Assembly: GCA_948676835.1 (NCBI GenBank)
Contig: CAPOZU010000004.1
Coordinates: 1 to 64,000 of the forward strand
Direction: 5' to 3'
Length of the DNA stretch: 64,000 nucleotides
DNA from: an uncultured Clostridia bacterium
Lineage (GTDB): Bacteria; Bacillota; Clostridia; TANB77; CAG-508
Position 1 is the stretch's first letter, and each line of letters starts with the position of its first letter. Positions 1 through 8,273 of the stretch are shown one piece after another. The notes below the pieces were generated by a model. That model saw nothing but the letters and a program-made list of their open reading frames with translations. It did no database searches and was not told the origin of the DNA. The position numbers and the translations under genes are program-made.

Positions 1-349
1 TATGTTAGACAAAGCTTTTGCTAAAATTCCAGATGATACTAATTTAATATTGCATTCTGACCAAGGGTGGCAATATCAAATGACAAGGTATCAAAATCGT
101 TTAAAAGATAAAGGAATAAGACAAAGCATGTCTAGAAAAGGCAATTGTTTAGATAATGCATGTGCTGAAAATTTCTTTAGTATATTAAAATCAGAATTCT
201 TTTATAACAGAGAATTCAAAAGTATAAATCAGTTTAGACAAGAACTAGATGAATATATAAATTACTACAATAATAGTAGAATAAAGTTAAGGCTAAATGG
301 TAAAAGTCCAATTCAGTACAGAATGGATTTCTACCCTAAAACAGCATAG
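1..349 (+). CDS. IS3-family transposase (OrfB integrase core), 3' part only
   Basis: The reading frame is already open at the window edge, so the start lies outside; 115 codons are visible from the first in-frame ATG. The visible part is the C-terminal half of a DDE integrase core (rve fold), which cuts and joins element ends. HSDQGWQY carries the second catalytic Asp, and the Glu of NACAENFF matches the third. The final NNSRIKLRLNGKSP-type segment is typical of IS3 OrfB. The stop is followed at once by a terminal inverted repeat resembling IS150-group ends, so the 3' end of the element appears intact. Whether the whole copy is functional cannot be judged from here. Confidence 0.9.
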   Translation, partial: MLDKAFAKIPDDTNLILHSDQGWQYQMTRYQNRLKDKGIRQSMSRKGNCLDNACAENFFSILKSEFFYNREFKSINQFRQELDEYINYYNNSRIKLRLNGKSPIQYRMDFYPKTA

Positions 350-359
350 ACACTTGTCC

Positions 360-379
360 AACTTTTGTGGGTCACTTCA
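360..379 (+). repeat. Right terminal inverted repeat of the IS3-family element
   Basis: The reverse complement begins TGAAGTGACCCACAAAAGTT, which resembles the IS150-group end consensus (a 3-5 nt edge, then TGACCC and AAAAGTT). It starts 10 nt after the transposase stop, the usual position. The left end and any target duplication are outside the window. Confidence 0.65.
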
Positions 380-937
380 AAGTTCTAACACACTAGAACT
401 TCAAAAGAAGTTCGTGTGATTAAGGACAACTAAAGTTTTCCTTAATAATCCTTTTATACACGATTAAATATTCATATTGATTAAATAAATTTAAACAATA
501 CCACAAAATAATTTACATTATTTTATTGGAATATTTTAACCGTGTTATAACAATATTGATATATTGTTATATAGCAGTTTAGCTTTTGCTAAACTGTTTG
601 AGCAACCTTTCTCGGTTTCTCAAACTCTTCCACGAAACTACATAAAAATATCAAAATAGAATTTTGACATTTTTATATAGTCTAAATACTGTATTTTCAG
701 TAAAAGTCACTATTGTTAATTTATTTTAATTTTTTCTACTTAAACACAAAGCTAAACAAAAGTGCAATAAATGGCTATATATAAACAAGTAGTCTTTTCC
801 CCGCAACCATGTATAAACACGATTTTGTATTAAAAATCGTGTTTTTTATTAAATATTTCGTTTCTATTTTGGAATATAATATTATATTATTTGTATAATT
901 ATTTCTTAATTGGAAATATGTGTTGGAGGTGATAATT
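380..937. other. Gene-free spacer with hairpins and an orphan terminator
   Basis: No convincing ORF is present. Several dyads are visible: an imperfect CACAC..GAACTTC / GAAGTTCGTGTG hairpin near 390-420; a perfect 9-bp stem at 575-583/588-596 with a TTTT loop; and an adjacent stem at 596-602/619-625 containing an inner AACC/GGTT helix. An intrinsic terminator pointing along the plus strand lies at 815-847. No gene precedes that terminator, so a short untranslated RNA from this spacer is possible but unproven. Confidence 0.4.
815..847 (+). terminator. Intrinsic terminator without an upstream gene
   Basis: The stem AAACACGATTTT / AAAATCGTGTTT is followed by a T run on the plus strand. The nearest upstream plus-strand gene is the transposase, more than 450 bp away. 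Confidence 0.55.
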
Positions 938-1876
938 TTGAATATTGGAAATAATATAAAAAAATATCGAGAAATCTGCAAAAAAACTCAAAAGGAAATA
1001 GCCGATATTTTAAATGTAGAACCAGCTACTATTTCTAAATATGAATCTGGACTATTGGAACCCAATCTATCTTCAATAAAAAAATTAGCTTCTATATTTG
1101 ATATATCAATAGATAAGTTATTAGATGAAGAAACAGATACATTTAACATTTCTAATTTAAATATTTATGAGATATTAAAAGAGCAAAAAGATATGAAATT
1201 ATCTGGTAATTTATATCATAATACTCAAATTGCTTTCACATATAATACTAATCATATTGAGGGAAGTACACTAACTGAAGAACAAACTCGATTTATTTTT
1301 GAAACTAATTCAATTTTGTTTGAAAATAAATCTATAACTAATGTTAATGATATTATTGAAACAGTAAATCATTTTTTGCTATTTGACTATATGATAGACA
1401 TCGCAAAAGATTCTTTAACAGAAGATATCATAAAAAAATTTCATAAAATATTAAAAACTGGAACTTTTGATTCTCAAAAAGATTGGTTTAATTTTGGAGA
1501 ATATAAAAAATTACCAAATTCAGTTGGACAGATAAAAACTACCTCCCCAAAAGATGTTTCTATGCAAATAAGTAAATTACTAGCTTGGTATAACTCATTA
1601 TCAGCAATTACAATAAATGAAATTATAGAATTTCATGCAAAATTTGAAAAAATTCACCCATTCCAAGATGGCAATGGAAGAATTGGAAGAATAATAGCAT
1701 TTAAAGAATGTTTAAAATATAATATTATTCCTTTTATCATCTTAGATAAAGATAAATTATTTTATTATCGTGGACTTAATGAATATCAATCTAATAAAGA
1801 GAAAGGTTATTTAGTTGATACTTGTTTAAATGCTCAGGATCAATATAAAAGAATGATAGAAATGTATTTAAAATAA
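938..1876 (+). CDS. XRE-family HTH / Fic-domain fusion protein (putative AMPylase)
   Basis: The TTG at 938 is chosen because GGAGGTGAT lies directly before it; the upstream GTG at 920 lies ahead of that site. The product has 312 residues. Residues about 1-65 form an XRE/Cro-type helix-turn-helix (KKTQKEIADILNVEPATISK). The rest is a Fic domain with the full motif HPFQDGNGRIGR from residue 240, so the catalytic His is present. Fic enzymes usually transfer AMP from ATP to target hydroxyls. TNHIEG at residue 104 fits the inhibitory motif [ST]xxxE[GN] lying N-terminal to the Fic core, as in class II Fic proteins, so the resting enzyme is probably autoinhibited. The HTH domain suggests DNA binding and possible self-regulation. 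The target is unknown, and no separate antitoxin gene adjoins it. Confidence 0.85.
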   Translation: MNIGNNIKKYREICKKTQKEIADILNVEPATISKYESGLLEPNLSSIKKLASIFDISIDKLLDEETDTFNISNLNIYEILKEQKDMKLSGNLYHNTQIAFTYNTNHIEGSTLTEEQTRFIFETNSILFENKSITNVNDIIETVNHFLLFDYMIDIAKDSLTEDIIKKFHKILKTGTFDSQKDWFNFGEYKKLPNSVGQIKTTSPKDVSMQISKLLAWYNSLSAITINEIIEFHAKFEKIHPFQDGNGRIGRIIAFKECLKYNIIPFIILDKDKLFYYRGLNEYQSNKEKGYLVDTCLNAQDQYKRMIEMYLK

Positions 1877-1919
1877 CTTTTTGGATAATCAATACTAGTA
1901 TTTAAATTTTATTTATTTT

Positions 1920-1948
1920 TTGCAATTTACATAAAACTGTGTTATAAT
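1920..1948 (+). promoter_or_regulatory. Sigma-70/A-type promoter of apt
   Basis: TTGCAA (1920-1925), a 17-bp spacer, and TATAAT (1943-1948). The TTTACATAAA...TGTTATAATA...AGCAATTGTA context recurs before the other high-GC gene at 54628. Confidence 0.65.
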
Positions 1949-2047
1949 ATTTTAGCAATTGTACATTGAAAAATTTTTTAAAGAGTGATATGTTTGGTGT
2001 AAATGATGCTATCAGTAAAACAACAAAACAAAAACGGAGGTAATTTT

Positions 2048-2563
2048 ATGAAACAATTGAAAGATTATGTAAGAAACATCCCCGACTTCCCCAAAAAGGG
2101 AATACAGTTCAAAGACATCACCACTGTTCTGCAGGACCCTGAGGGTCTTAGGCTGGCAGTAACCAGCTTGCAGAAAGATTTGGTAGATATGGACTTTGAC
2201 CTTGTTGTAGCGCCTGAATCCAGAGGATTCATCTTCGGCGTTCCTATCGCATTTAACACCAACACTGGTTTCGTCCCTGTCAGAAAGGTCGGCAAACTTC
2301 CTTACGAGACTATTCAGGAAACTTACGACCTTGAGTACGGCTCAGCTACCATCGAAATCCACAAAGATGCTATCAAAAAAGGACAGCGTGTGGTTATCGT
2401 AGATGATTTGCTGGCTACTGGCGGAACTATGCAGGCTATCATCAATCTTGTTGAAAAATTGGGTGGCGAAGTTGTAAAGATTTGCTTCCTGATTGAGCTT
2501 CAGGATTTGAAAGGAAGGGAACTTTTGAAGGGCTATGATATCAGTTCTTCGATTGTTTACTAA
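2048..2563 (+). CDS. apt: Adenine phosphoribosyltransferase
   Basis: This purine-salvage enzyme makes AMP and pyrophosphate from adenine and PRPP in the cytosol. The ATG at 2048 follows ACGGAGG with normal spacing and gives 171 residues, the usual Apt length. An in-frame upstream ATG near 2003 would place the ribosome site inside the gene and is rejected. The PRPP-binding loop VVIVDDLLATGGTM is intact, as is the N-terminal IPDFPKKGIQFKDIT segment typical of Apt. GC content is clearly higher than in the neighbours, with many C/G-ending codons, so recent transfer is likely. It has its own promoter and terminator and appears monocistronic. No purine riboswitch was recognised in the leader. Confidence 0.97.
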   Translation: MKQLKDYVRNIPDFPKKGIQFKDITTVLQDPEGLRLAVTSLQKDLVDMDFDLVVAPESRGFIFGVPIAFNTNTGFVPVRKVGKLPYETIQETYDLEYGSATIEIHKDAIKKGQRVVIVDDLLATGGTMQAIINLVEKLGGEVVKICFLIELQDLKGRELLKGYDISSSIVY

Positions 2564-2631
2564 TCCTACTGCCTGTGAACTTTATTCTTAACTGAATTGT
2601 AAGATTTAAGCTCACCTACATTCACTCTAAG

Positions 2632-2666
2632 AAAAGGCCCTAGTCGCACTGACTGGGGCTTTTTCT
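2632..2666 (+). terminator. Terminator of apt
   Basis: A GC-rich stem (AAAAGGCCCTAGTC paired with GACTGGGGCTTTTT) is followed by a T-rich tail. Its richer base composition matches apt rather than the neighbourhood. Confidence 0.85.
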
Positions 2667-2733
2667 TTATTTTTGCCTTAAAATATGGTATAATTTTATT
2701 AGAATGGGGTAATTTTTATAGGAGGTGATTTCT

Positions 2734-3000
2734 TTGAAAAATTTAGTATTCAATCAAAATGAGTTTCTTATAAAAAATAATTTTTCAGCAGTTCTTAAAA
2801 GAGCTGTGAATACTATGGTCTTTGAATATTTAGAAGATATATACCCTACACCTCATTCTTTTGAAGAATTTGATAAAGAAATTAGTGATTTGATAATTAA
2901 ATTGCAGGAAGAACAAGAAGATTTGAAAAGTAGAAAAACAATTAATAAATATAAAAAAACTACAGTTCGTTTTAAAAAGTCGAAGAAATTTATTAAATAA
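2734..3000 (+). CDS. Small protein of unknown function
   Basis: TTG at 2734 is the likely start because GGAGGTGA lies 5-6 nt upstream; the product has 88 residues. The N-terminal half (to about residue 45) looks globular and rich in aromatic residues, and the C-terminal third is strongly basic and Lys-rich (RFKKSKKFIK). Such a tail could bind nucleic acid, but no family is recognised. The gene lies alone between two intrinsic terminators. Confidence that it is a gene rests on the ribosome site, AT-rich coding bias matching the neighbours, and the flanking terminators. Confidence 0.7.
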   Translation: MKNLVFNQNEFLIKNNFSAVLKRAVNTMVFEYLEDIYPTPHSFEEFDKEISDLIIKLQEEQEDLKSRKTINKYKKTTVRFKKSKKFIK

Positions 3001-3011
3001 AATAGATTGTT

Positions 3012-3049
3012 AAAAAGTTGCTTTTATTATATAATAAAGGCAACTTTTT
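3012..3049 (+). terminator. Terminator after the 2734-3000 gene
   Basis: The stem AAAAAGTTGC / GCAACTTTTT extends into AT-rich arms. It ends in a T run. Confidence 0.85.
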
Positions 3050-3087
3050 ACTTGAAAGTATAATTTATATATTTAGAAGGAGTTTTT

Positions 3088-4848
3088 ATGCAAGAATTAG
3101 AGAAAAACGAGTTACCTAAAAATGATAAATATAAATTTTTAAATGATATATATGATGATTTTTTCTACCTTATATCTTCTAATCCAGATGGATTCAATCC
3201 TGAAAAAACTGATACTGAAAAACAACTTCCAAAAATAGATGTAGAAGAAAAAAAGCCAGAAATTGCTGTTTCTTTAGATGATAGAAAAAAGAAAATAGAT
3301 GAACTTTTTGCAAAAATATCTAGTTCTCATTTAACTCCAGAATCTCAAGAAATTCTAAAGAAAATGATTGAATATGCTGGAAAATACAATGAAGGAATTG
3401 TTAAAAATTATATTCCTTTTAATATGAGAATTTATTGTGATAATGATCAAACATTATATAATATTGTTAATATTATAATTGAAGGATTTACATACTTTAA
3501 TTACATGAAAAATACAGAAGCAGTTGAACGTTCTTTATTTGTAGTTGAAGAAACAAACCACATTTCGGATTTATATAACAATCATAACAGCATTGTTATT
3601 TTCAAAGATTCTGATGGATTATTAAATAAAGAAATTAATATAAAAAATAAATTATTAAATGTTCTTGAAACATCAATTTTAGATTATAGCAATATAGATG
3701 GAATAACCACAATCATAACAGATACAACAAAACAAAAAATTGACGAATTATTCGCTAATAATTCTACTTTACGAGATAAAATATTTGATTTTGAATTATA
3801 TACAACATCAGAAAGTTCTCAAGAGGTTTATCAAAAAATACTAGATTCTCTTAGAAAAGATTATATTCTTACTGCTGATTTTGAAATAAATCTTTTAGAT
3901 TATGTTACAGAAACATATAATAAAACAACATTATCAGCACCTGAATATGTGGTAGCTGTAACTGAAAAAATATTATTTAATAAGACTCAGGAAGCTATTA
4001 CATCAGATGCTATTCCACCTTTTGAAAGGAATAAATCTATAAATGAAATATTTAAAGATTTGAATTCTCTTGTAGGATTAAACAATGTTAAAACAATGCT
4101 AAAAGATTTGGTTAGTCTTATTCAATTTAAAAATAAAGCAGGAAATGATATAAAAATTAAAGATACTAACTTGCATATGGTATTTTTAGGAAATCCTGGT
4201 ACAGGAAAAACAACTGTTGCAAGAATGATTTCAGAAATTCTATACAATTTAGACTATATTGAACAAAATAAATTAGTAGAAGTATCTGCTAAAGATTTAA
4301 TTGGTCAATATGTTGGCCAAACAGCTCCAAAAACAATGTCTGTTATAGAAAGAGCTTTAGGTGGTGTTTTGTTTATAGATGAAGCATATTCATTAGCAAG
4401 TAAACCTGGAAATAATTCTAGCTTTAATGATGAATGTATTGCAACTCTTATTCAAGCCATGGAAAACTATCGTGATAATTTAGTTGTGATTTTCGCAGGT
4501 TATAGTAAAGAAATGGATGCATTTCTAAAATCTAATTCTGGTATTGTTTCAAGAATTGGATATACAATGGAATTTAAAGATTACACAATTAATGAACTTA
4601 TTACAATTTTTAAATCTATGTTTGAAAAATCAGGATTTATAATTAATGATGAAGCAATTGAAAAAGCAAAACAAATAATCTTAGAATTTAAAGATACTGA
4701 AAGCTTTGGTAATGCTAGATTTGTTAGAAATTTTTATGAAAAATCAATTATTAAGCATGCAAGCAATGTACAAAATGAAACATCAAAAGAAGTACTTAAA
4801 ACAATTACAGCAAATGATATAAATGCTGATGGATTAGGAAGATTATAA
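3088..4848 (+). CDS. CbbX/SpoVK-like AAA+ ATPase with a long N-terminal region
   Basis: The 586-residue protein starts at ATG 3088 after AGAAGGAG. Residues about 320-586 are an AAA+ module of the CbbX/SpoVK type: Walker A GNPGTGKT at 368-375, the pore-loop-like segment LIGQYVGQT, and Walker B GVLFIDEAY near 426-434. An RxGYTMEF-type segment and a helical lid follow. Members remodel protein complexes as hexameric rings. The first 320 residues are not recognised, contain an acidic/Lys-rich low-complexity stretch near 40-75, and probably select the substrate. The name SpoVK reflects family similarity only; no sporulation context is visible. It has its own ribosome site and a terminator shared with the convergent protease gene. 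Confidence 0.85.
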   Translation: MQELEKNELPKNDKYKFLNDIYDDFFYLISSNPDGFNPEKTDTEKQLPKIDVEEKKPEIAVSLDDRKKKIDELFAKISSSHLTPESQEILKKMIEYAGKYNEGIVKNYIPFNMRIYCDNDQTLYNIVNIIIEGFTYFNYMKNTEAVERSLFVVEETNHISDLYNNHNSIVIFKDSDGLLNKEINIKNKLLNVLETSILDYSNIDGITTIITDTTKQKIDELFANNSTLRDKIFDFELYTTSESSQEVYQKILDSLRKDYILTADFEINLLDYVTETYNKTTLSAPEYVVAVTEKILFNKTQEAITSDAIPPFERNKSINEIFKDLNSLVGLNNVKTMLKDLVSLIQFKNKAGNDIKIKDTNLHMVFLGNPGTGKTTVARMISEILYNLDYIEQNKLVEVSAKDLIGQYVGQTAPKTMSVIERALGGVLFIDEAYSLASKPGNNSSFNDECIATLIQAMENYRDNLVVIFAGYSKEMDAFLKSNSGIVSRIGYTMEFKDYTINELITIFKSMFEKSGFIINDEAIEKAKQIILEFKDTESFGNARFVRNFYEKSIIKHASNVQNETSKEVLKTITANDINADGLGRL

Positions 4849-4851
4849 AAT

Positions 4852-4884
4852 AATAGAGCTCAGAAATTTCTTCTGAGCTCTATT
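4852..4884. terminator. Bidirectional terminator between convergent genes
   Basis: A 14-bp perfect stem (AATAGAGCTCAGAA / TTCTGAGCTCTATT) with a 5-nt loop lies between the AAA+ gene and the HtrA gene. Its outer bases overlap the HtrA stop codon. Confidence 0.85.
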
Positions 4885-6002
4885 TACACTTTATAACCTA
4901 ATTCTATATCTTTTTCAAATTCTTGATTTCCTCTTTTTATCTTAAGTTTTACAGTATCTCCTGGTGATTTTGAATAAATATATTCTCTTAAGTCGTTCAT
5001 TTTATTTATTTCTATATCATCAATTTTGCAAATCACATCACCTATAATAATCTCTTTATTAAATAGTGGTCCATCTGGCAAAATAGTTGCAATATATACT
5101 CCTGATGTTATATTTAAACTTGAATCTAAGTATGGTATAACTTCCTTATCATATCCATAAATTCCCAAATAGGCTTCTTCAAATTTATTGTTTGTAACAA
5201 GTTTTTCAAGTATTGGTTTTATAATATTTATCGGAACAGCAAATCCAATTCCTTCTGCATCACTTATTTTTACTGTATTTATTCCTATTAATTCCCCATC
5301 CTTATTTATTAGTGCTCCCCCACTGTTTCCTTCATTTATAGTTGCATCTGTTTGAATTAAATCCTCCATATAACTTTCTGTATCTGCAAGCTTTATCGTT
5401 CTATCTATTCCACTTATTATCCCCTTTGTAACAGTTCTTTGAAACTCTATACCTATTGGATTTCCAATTGCATATACTTCGTCAGCCAAAGTTATCTTAT
5501 CTGAATCTGCTAAATTTATATAATCTAATTTATTTGCAGTTATTTTAACAATTGCTAAATCTAAGTTAACATCTGCCCAAATTACATTACCATTATGCAC
5601 AGTACCATTTTCTAATGTCACATAACAGCTACCATATTTATTTCCAGCAACATGTTGATTAGTTAAAATATAACCATTTTCTGAAAGTATTACACCACTT
5701 CCCAATCCTAGCTTTTGCTCTGAATCTGTAAGAAAAATCGAATTACCGTTTTGTTCTAATTTAGAAATTCCTACTACACTTTTTACAACTTCTTGAATTG
5801 TTTTTTGAGGATCTTTTTCCACATTTTGCTCATCATTTGTGGATAATTTTGTTGTTTCATAATTCGTTTGTATATTAGTATTACTGCTTTCAGAATAATC
5901 TAGTTTAATAATTACAATACAAAGAAGTATAATAATTAAACCTAAAAAAGCAATTATAGTTATTTTATCTTTATTTTTATCTTTTTTATTTTCATAATAC
6001 AC
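4884..6002 (-). CDS. HtrA/DegP-type membrane-anchored serine protease with PDZ domain
   Basis: GTG at 6002 is preferred because AAGGAG sits about 10 nt upstream; an earlier in-frame TTG at 6011 almost touches that site. The product has 372 residues. A single membrane helix near residues 12-32 leaves a short Lys/Asp-rich cytoplasmic tail. A Ser/Thr/Asn-rich linker precedes the trypsin-like domain, whose triad is visible as His in TNQHVAGN, Asp in NLDLAIVKI and Ser in NEGNSGGAL. A C-terminal PDZ domain (DGPLFNKEIIIGDVICKIDD) completes the HtrA layout. Such proteases degrade misfolded exported proteins at the outer membrane face, plausible where several giant wall proteins are secreted. Monocistronic. 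Confidence 0.93.
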   Translation of the reverse strand: MYYENKKDKNKDKITIIAFLGLIIILLCIVIIKLDYSESSNTNIQTNYETTKLSTNDEQNVEKDPQKTIQEVVKSVVGISKLEQNGNSIFLTDSEQKLGLGSGVILSENGYILTNQHVAGNKYGSCYVTLENGTVHNGNVIWADVNLDLAIVKITANKLDYINLADSDKITLADEVYAIGNPIGIEFQRTVTKGIISGIDRTIKLADTESYMEDLIQTDATINEGNSGGALINKDGELIGINTVKISDAEGIGFAVPINIIKPILEKLVTNNKFEEAYLGIYGYDKEVIPYLDSSLNITSGVYIATILPDGPLFNKEIIIGDVICKIDDIEINKMNDLREYIYSKSPGDTVKLKIKRGNQEFEKDIELGYKV

Positions 6003-6167
6003 AAAAATCAATCTCCTTAAGTTTTAATATGTCTTCTAATAATTTTTCCATTTTTTTCTTATTTATTCAAAATAATTTAAAGATTTTCGTAAATACTAAT
6101 ATTATTAAATTCTTTACTTATTATAGCAAAAGCTGTATAATATTATTGAATTAATATGGAGGTATTT

Positions 6168-7211
6168 ATGATAGGCGCAATTCAAGATACTAATAATTAT
6201 AAAATAATGGCAGTTGAGACAGACTCATTTATTTCTGATGCCTTAAAAACAATGATTCGTTCTGCAAAATATTCTCTTTCAAAGTTTTTAAGTTTAGAAG
6301 AAGCACTATCTGCTCTAAAAAAGGAAACTTTTGATATATTAATATTAGATTTTTCAATAATTACAGATACAAAACTTACATTATTAAAAGAAATCAGAGA
6401 TTATAATTTAGATTTATATATAATACTTTTAATTAACAGTCTTGATTTACCAATACCTATTAAGGAACTAAAAAAATTATCTGTTCAAGGTTATTGTGAA
6501 AAAGATGATAAATTAGAGCAACTTCCTTTATTTATTGAGGCTGCAGTTAAATCAATCAATCAAATGAAAACTATAAAATCTATAAATGAAGAATTACTAC
6601 AGTCTAAAAGTAAGCTTGAAAAAGCTTATCTAGAAAGTGTTGAAACACTTAGATATACTGTTGAGGCAAAAGATAATTACACAAAAGGTCATTCAGATAG
6701 AGTTTCTGCATATTCTGTATTAATTGGAAAAAGTTTAGGATTACCTACATCAGACATTGAAACTCTTCGCATAGGAGGTCTATTTCATGATGTTGGAAAA
6801 ATTGGAATTTCAGATTCTATATTATTAAAAAATGGGAAATTAACTGATGAAGAATACGATGAAATAAAAAGACATCCTATTATTGGAAAAAATATCCTTT
6901 CAAATGCTGAAATATTTGAAGATATTATACCTATAGTTTTATATCATCACGAAAGATATGATGGTAAAGGATATCCGTATGGTTTATCTGATAAAGACAT
7001 TCCTTTTTTAGCAAGAATAGTTGCTGTTGCAGATGCATTTGATGCAATGACATCAAGACGTTCTTATAGAGACGAATTAGATTTAGAATACGTAAAAGAA
7101 GAATTAAAAAGCAAGACTGGCACTCAGTTTGATCCTATAGTAACTGCATCATTTTTAAATATATTAAATAATGAATATCGCTTTATAAGAGATATTAAAT
7201 TTAGTCGTTAA
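6168..7211 (+). CDS. Response regulator with HD-GYP phosphodiesterase domain
   Basis: ATG at 6168 follows GGAGGT closely; a further ATG at 6156 overlaps that site and is less likely. The product has 347 residues. Residues 10-125 resemble a receiver domain with a candidate phosphoacceptor Asp61 (LILDFS), but the conserved Thr/Ser and Lys positions are poorly matched. A coiled linker (about 130-160) leads into an HD-GYP domain with GHSDRVSAY, LFHDVGKIG, YHHERYDGKGYP and VADAFDAMTS. HD-GYP enzymes hydrolyse cyclic di-nucleotides, usually c-di-GMP, so this is a candidate link between a signal and surface lifestyle. No histidine kinase adjoins it. A TATAAT-like -10 lies near 6135. Confidence 0.9.
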   Translation: MIGAIQDTNNYKIMAVETDSFISDALKTMIRSAKYSLSKFLSLEEALSALKKETFDILILDFSIITDTKLTLLKEIRDYNLDLYIILLINSLDLPIPIKELKKLSVQGYCEKDDKLEQLPLFIEAAVKSINQMKTIKSINEELLQSKSKLEKAYLESVETLRYTVEAKDNYTKGHSDRVSAYSVLIGKSLGLPTSDIETLRIGGLFHDVGKIGISDSILLKNGKLTDEEYDEIKRHPIIGKNILSNAEIFEDIIPIVLYHHERYDGKGYPYGLSDKDIPFLARIVAVADAFDAMTSRRSYRDELDLEYVKEELKSKTGTQFDPIVTASFLNILNNEYRFIRDIKFSR

Positions 7212-7271
7212 CATTACTGAATTAATAAGCTTTTCAGTAAGTAATTATAAAATTTTAAGGAGGAAGAAGAT

Positions 7272-8075
7272 ATGAGTCTTAAAGAGATACATACAGAAGC
7301 AAAACGTATTATAAAAAATAACTTTTGGAAATTATTTTTTATAGTCCTTTTAAATTATCTTATAGTTTTGGCTTTTACAAAAGTAAGTGACTCTTTTGAT
7401 ACATCTGTTTTCACATTAATATTTGCAATCGTATCTTATATTATTACTGTTCCATTATCTTATGGAGTAATAGTTTCATTTATGAAAAGTTCTCGTGAAG
7501 AATCAATTTCAGTATTTGATTTTATAAGTGATGGTATGAAGGCATTTAAACGTGTTTGGTGTGTTTTTGGAAGAACAATTTTGAAATTAGTTTTACCAAT
7601 TATAATTTTTATAATTGGATTTGCAGTTTCATTTGGGTTATTAGCAAAAGGTATATATGATTCTTTTGCAGGTCAAGGAACTAGTTCAAGTGCTCTACTA
7701 ATTGCTTCAGCTGTTATTTTAATAGCTACAGCAATTTATTACATAGTTAAAGCTATTTCATATTCTTTAACAAATTACATATTATATGATAACCCAGAAC
7801 TTTCAGCAAAAGAGATAGTTGAAGAAAGTAGTATAATGATGAAAGGTCATGTATGGTCATATATTTTGTTGATGATTTATACTATAATACTATATTTAGT
7901 TTTAATGGGTGCATGTTCATTAATTATGACACTTTTACAAAGTGTTAGTGGAGTTATTCTAGGAATGTTATTAATGATTGCAGGAGCAGTTATTTTATTA
8001 CCATATAGTTTAGGTTTACAAATTGCTTTTTATAATTTGTTAAAAGGAACTGATAAAACAGAAAATAAAGAATAA
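7272..8075 (+). CDS. Integral membrane protein, DUF975-like
   Basis: This 267-residue protein starts at an ATG after AAGGAGGAAGAAGAT. It has a short basic N-terminus followed by about five to six hydrophobic helices (roughly 20-40, 48-70, 95-125, 138-165, 195-225, 228-250). The segment between the fourth and fifth helices, PELSAKEIVEESSIMMKGHVW, matches the pattern of DUF975-type proteins, where A-x-E-I-V-x-x-S-x-x-M-M-x-G is conserved. The molecular role of that family is not established. It lies 60 nt after the HD-GYP gene with its own ribosome site, so co-transcription is possible. A strong hairpin follows. Confidence 0.7.
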   Translation: MSLKEIHTEAKRIIKNNFWKLFFIVLLNYLIVLAFTKVSDSFDTSVFTLIFAIVSYIITVPLSYGVIVSFMKSSREESISVFDFISDGMKAFKRVWCVFGRTILKLVLPIIIFIIGFAVSFGLLAKGIYDSFAGQGTSSSALLIASAVILIATAIYYIVKAISYSLTNYILYDNPELSAKEIVEESSIMMKGHVWSYILLMIYTIILYLVLMGACSLIMTLLQSVSGVILGMLLMIAGAVILLPYSLGLQIAFYNLLKGTDKTENKE

Positions 8076-8142
8076 AGAACAAAAGAGCCACTTTTAAAAT
8101 TTTCAAACATTTTAGTATATTTAAGTGGCTCGTCTTTGTTCT
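8076..8142 (+). terminator. Long-stem hairpin after the membrane protein gene
   Basis: Arms beginning AGAACAAAAGAGCCACTT and ending AAGTGGCTCGTCTTTGTTCT pair with few mismatches around an AT-rich loop. There is no clean T run, so termination is likely but not certain. Confidence 0.6.
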
Positions 8143-8190
8143 CGCGCCAATTTTACAAAGTAAAATTGTGTGCAATATTTGCCGAAGGCT

Positions 8191-8230
8191 TTATTTAGTA
8201 GGATGTCCGAAGGACTTTCCTACTAAATAA
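8191..8230. repeat. Perfect-arm palindrome in spacer
   Basis: A 13-bp stem (8191-8203 with 8218-8230; TTTAGTAGGA core) encloses an inner GTCC-GAA-GGAC hairpin. It is neither T-tailed nor coding. The TAGTAGGAT core recurs in the palindromic element near 62885, so it could be a remnant of a repeated element. Confidence 0.5.
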
Positions 8231-8263
8231 AAAAACTCACATTTGTTCAAAATGTGAGTTTTT
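8231..8263. terminator. Terminator of the giant gene ending at 8274
   Basis: AAAAACTCACATTT / AAATGTGAGTTTTT forms a 14-bp symmetrical stem flanked by A and T runs. It can therefore work on both strands and closes the minus-strand gene just beyond its stop. Confidence 0.85.
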
Positions 8264-8273
8264 CTTTTAGAAA

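Noticed and set aside
775..981. 68-codon minus-strand ORF across the Fic gene start
   Set aside because: It overlaps the terminator, the Fic ribosome site and the Fic start, has no ribosome site of its own, and its composition looks like translated AT-rich spacer.
3088..4848. Sporulation protein SpoVK
   Set aside because: The AAA+ core resembles SpoVK/CbbX, but the long N-terminus and lack of sporulation genes nearby do not justify that name.
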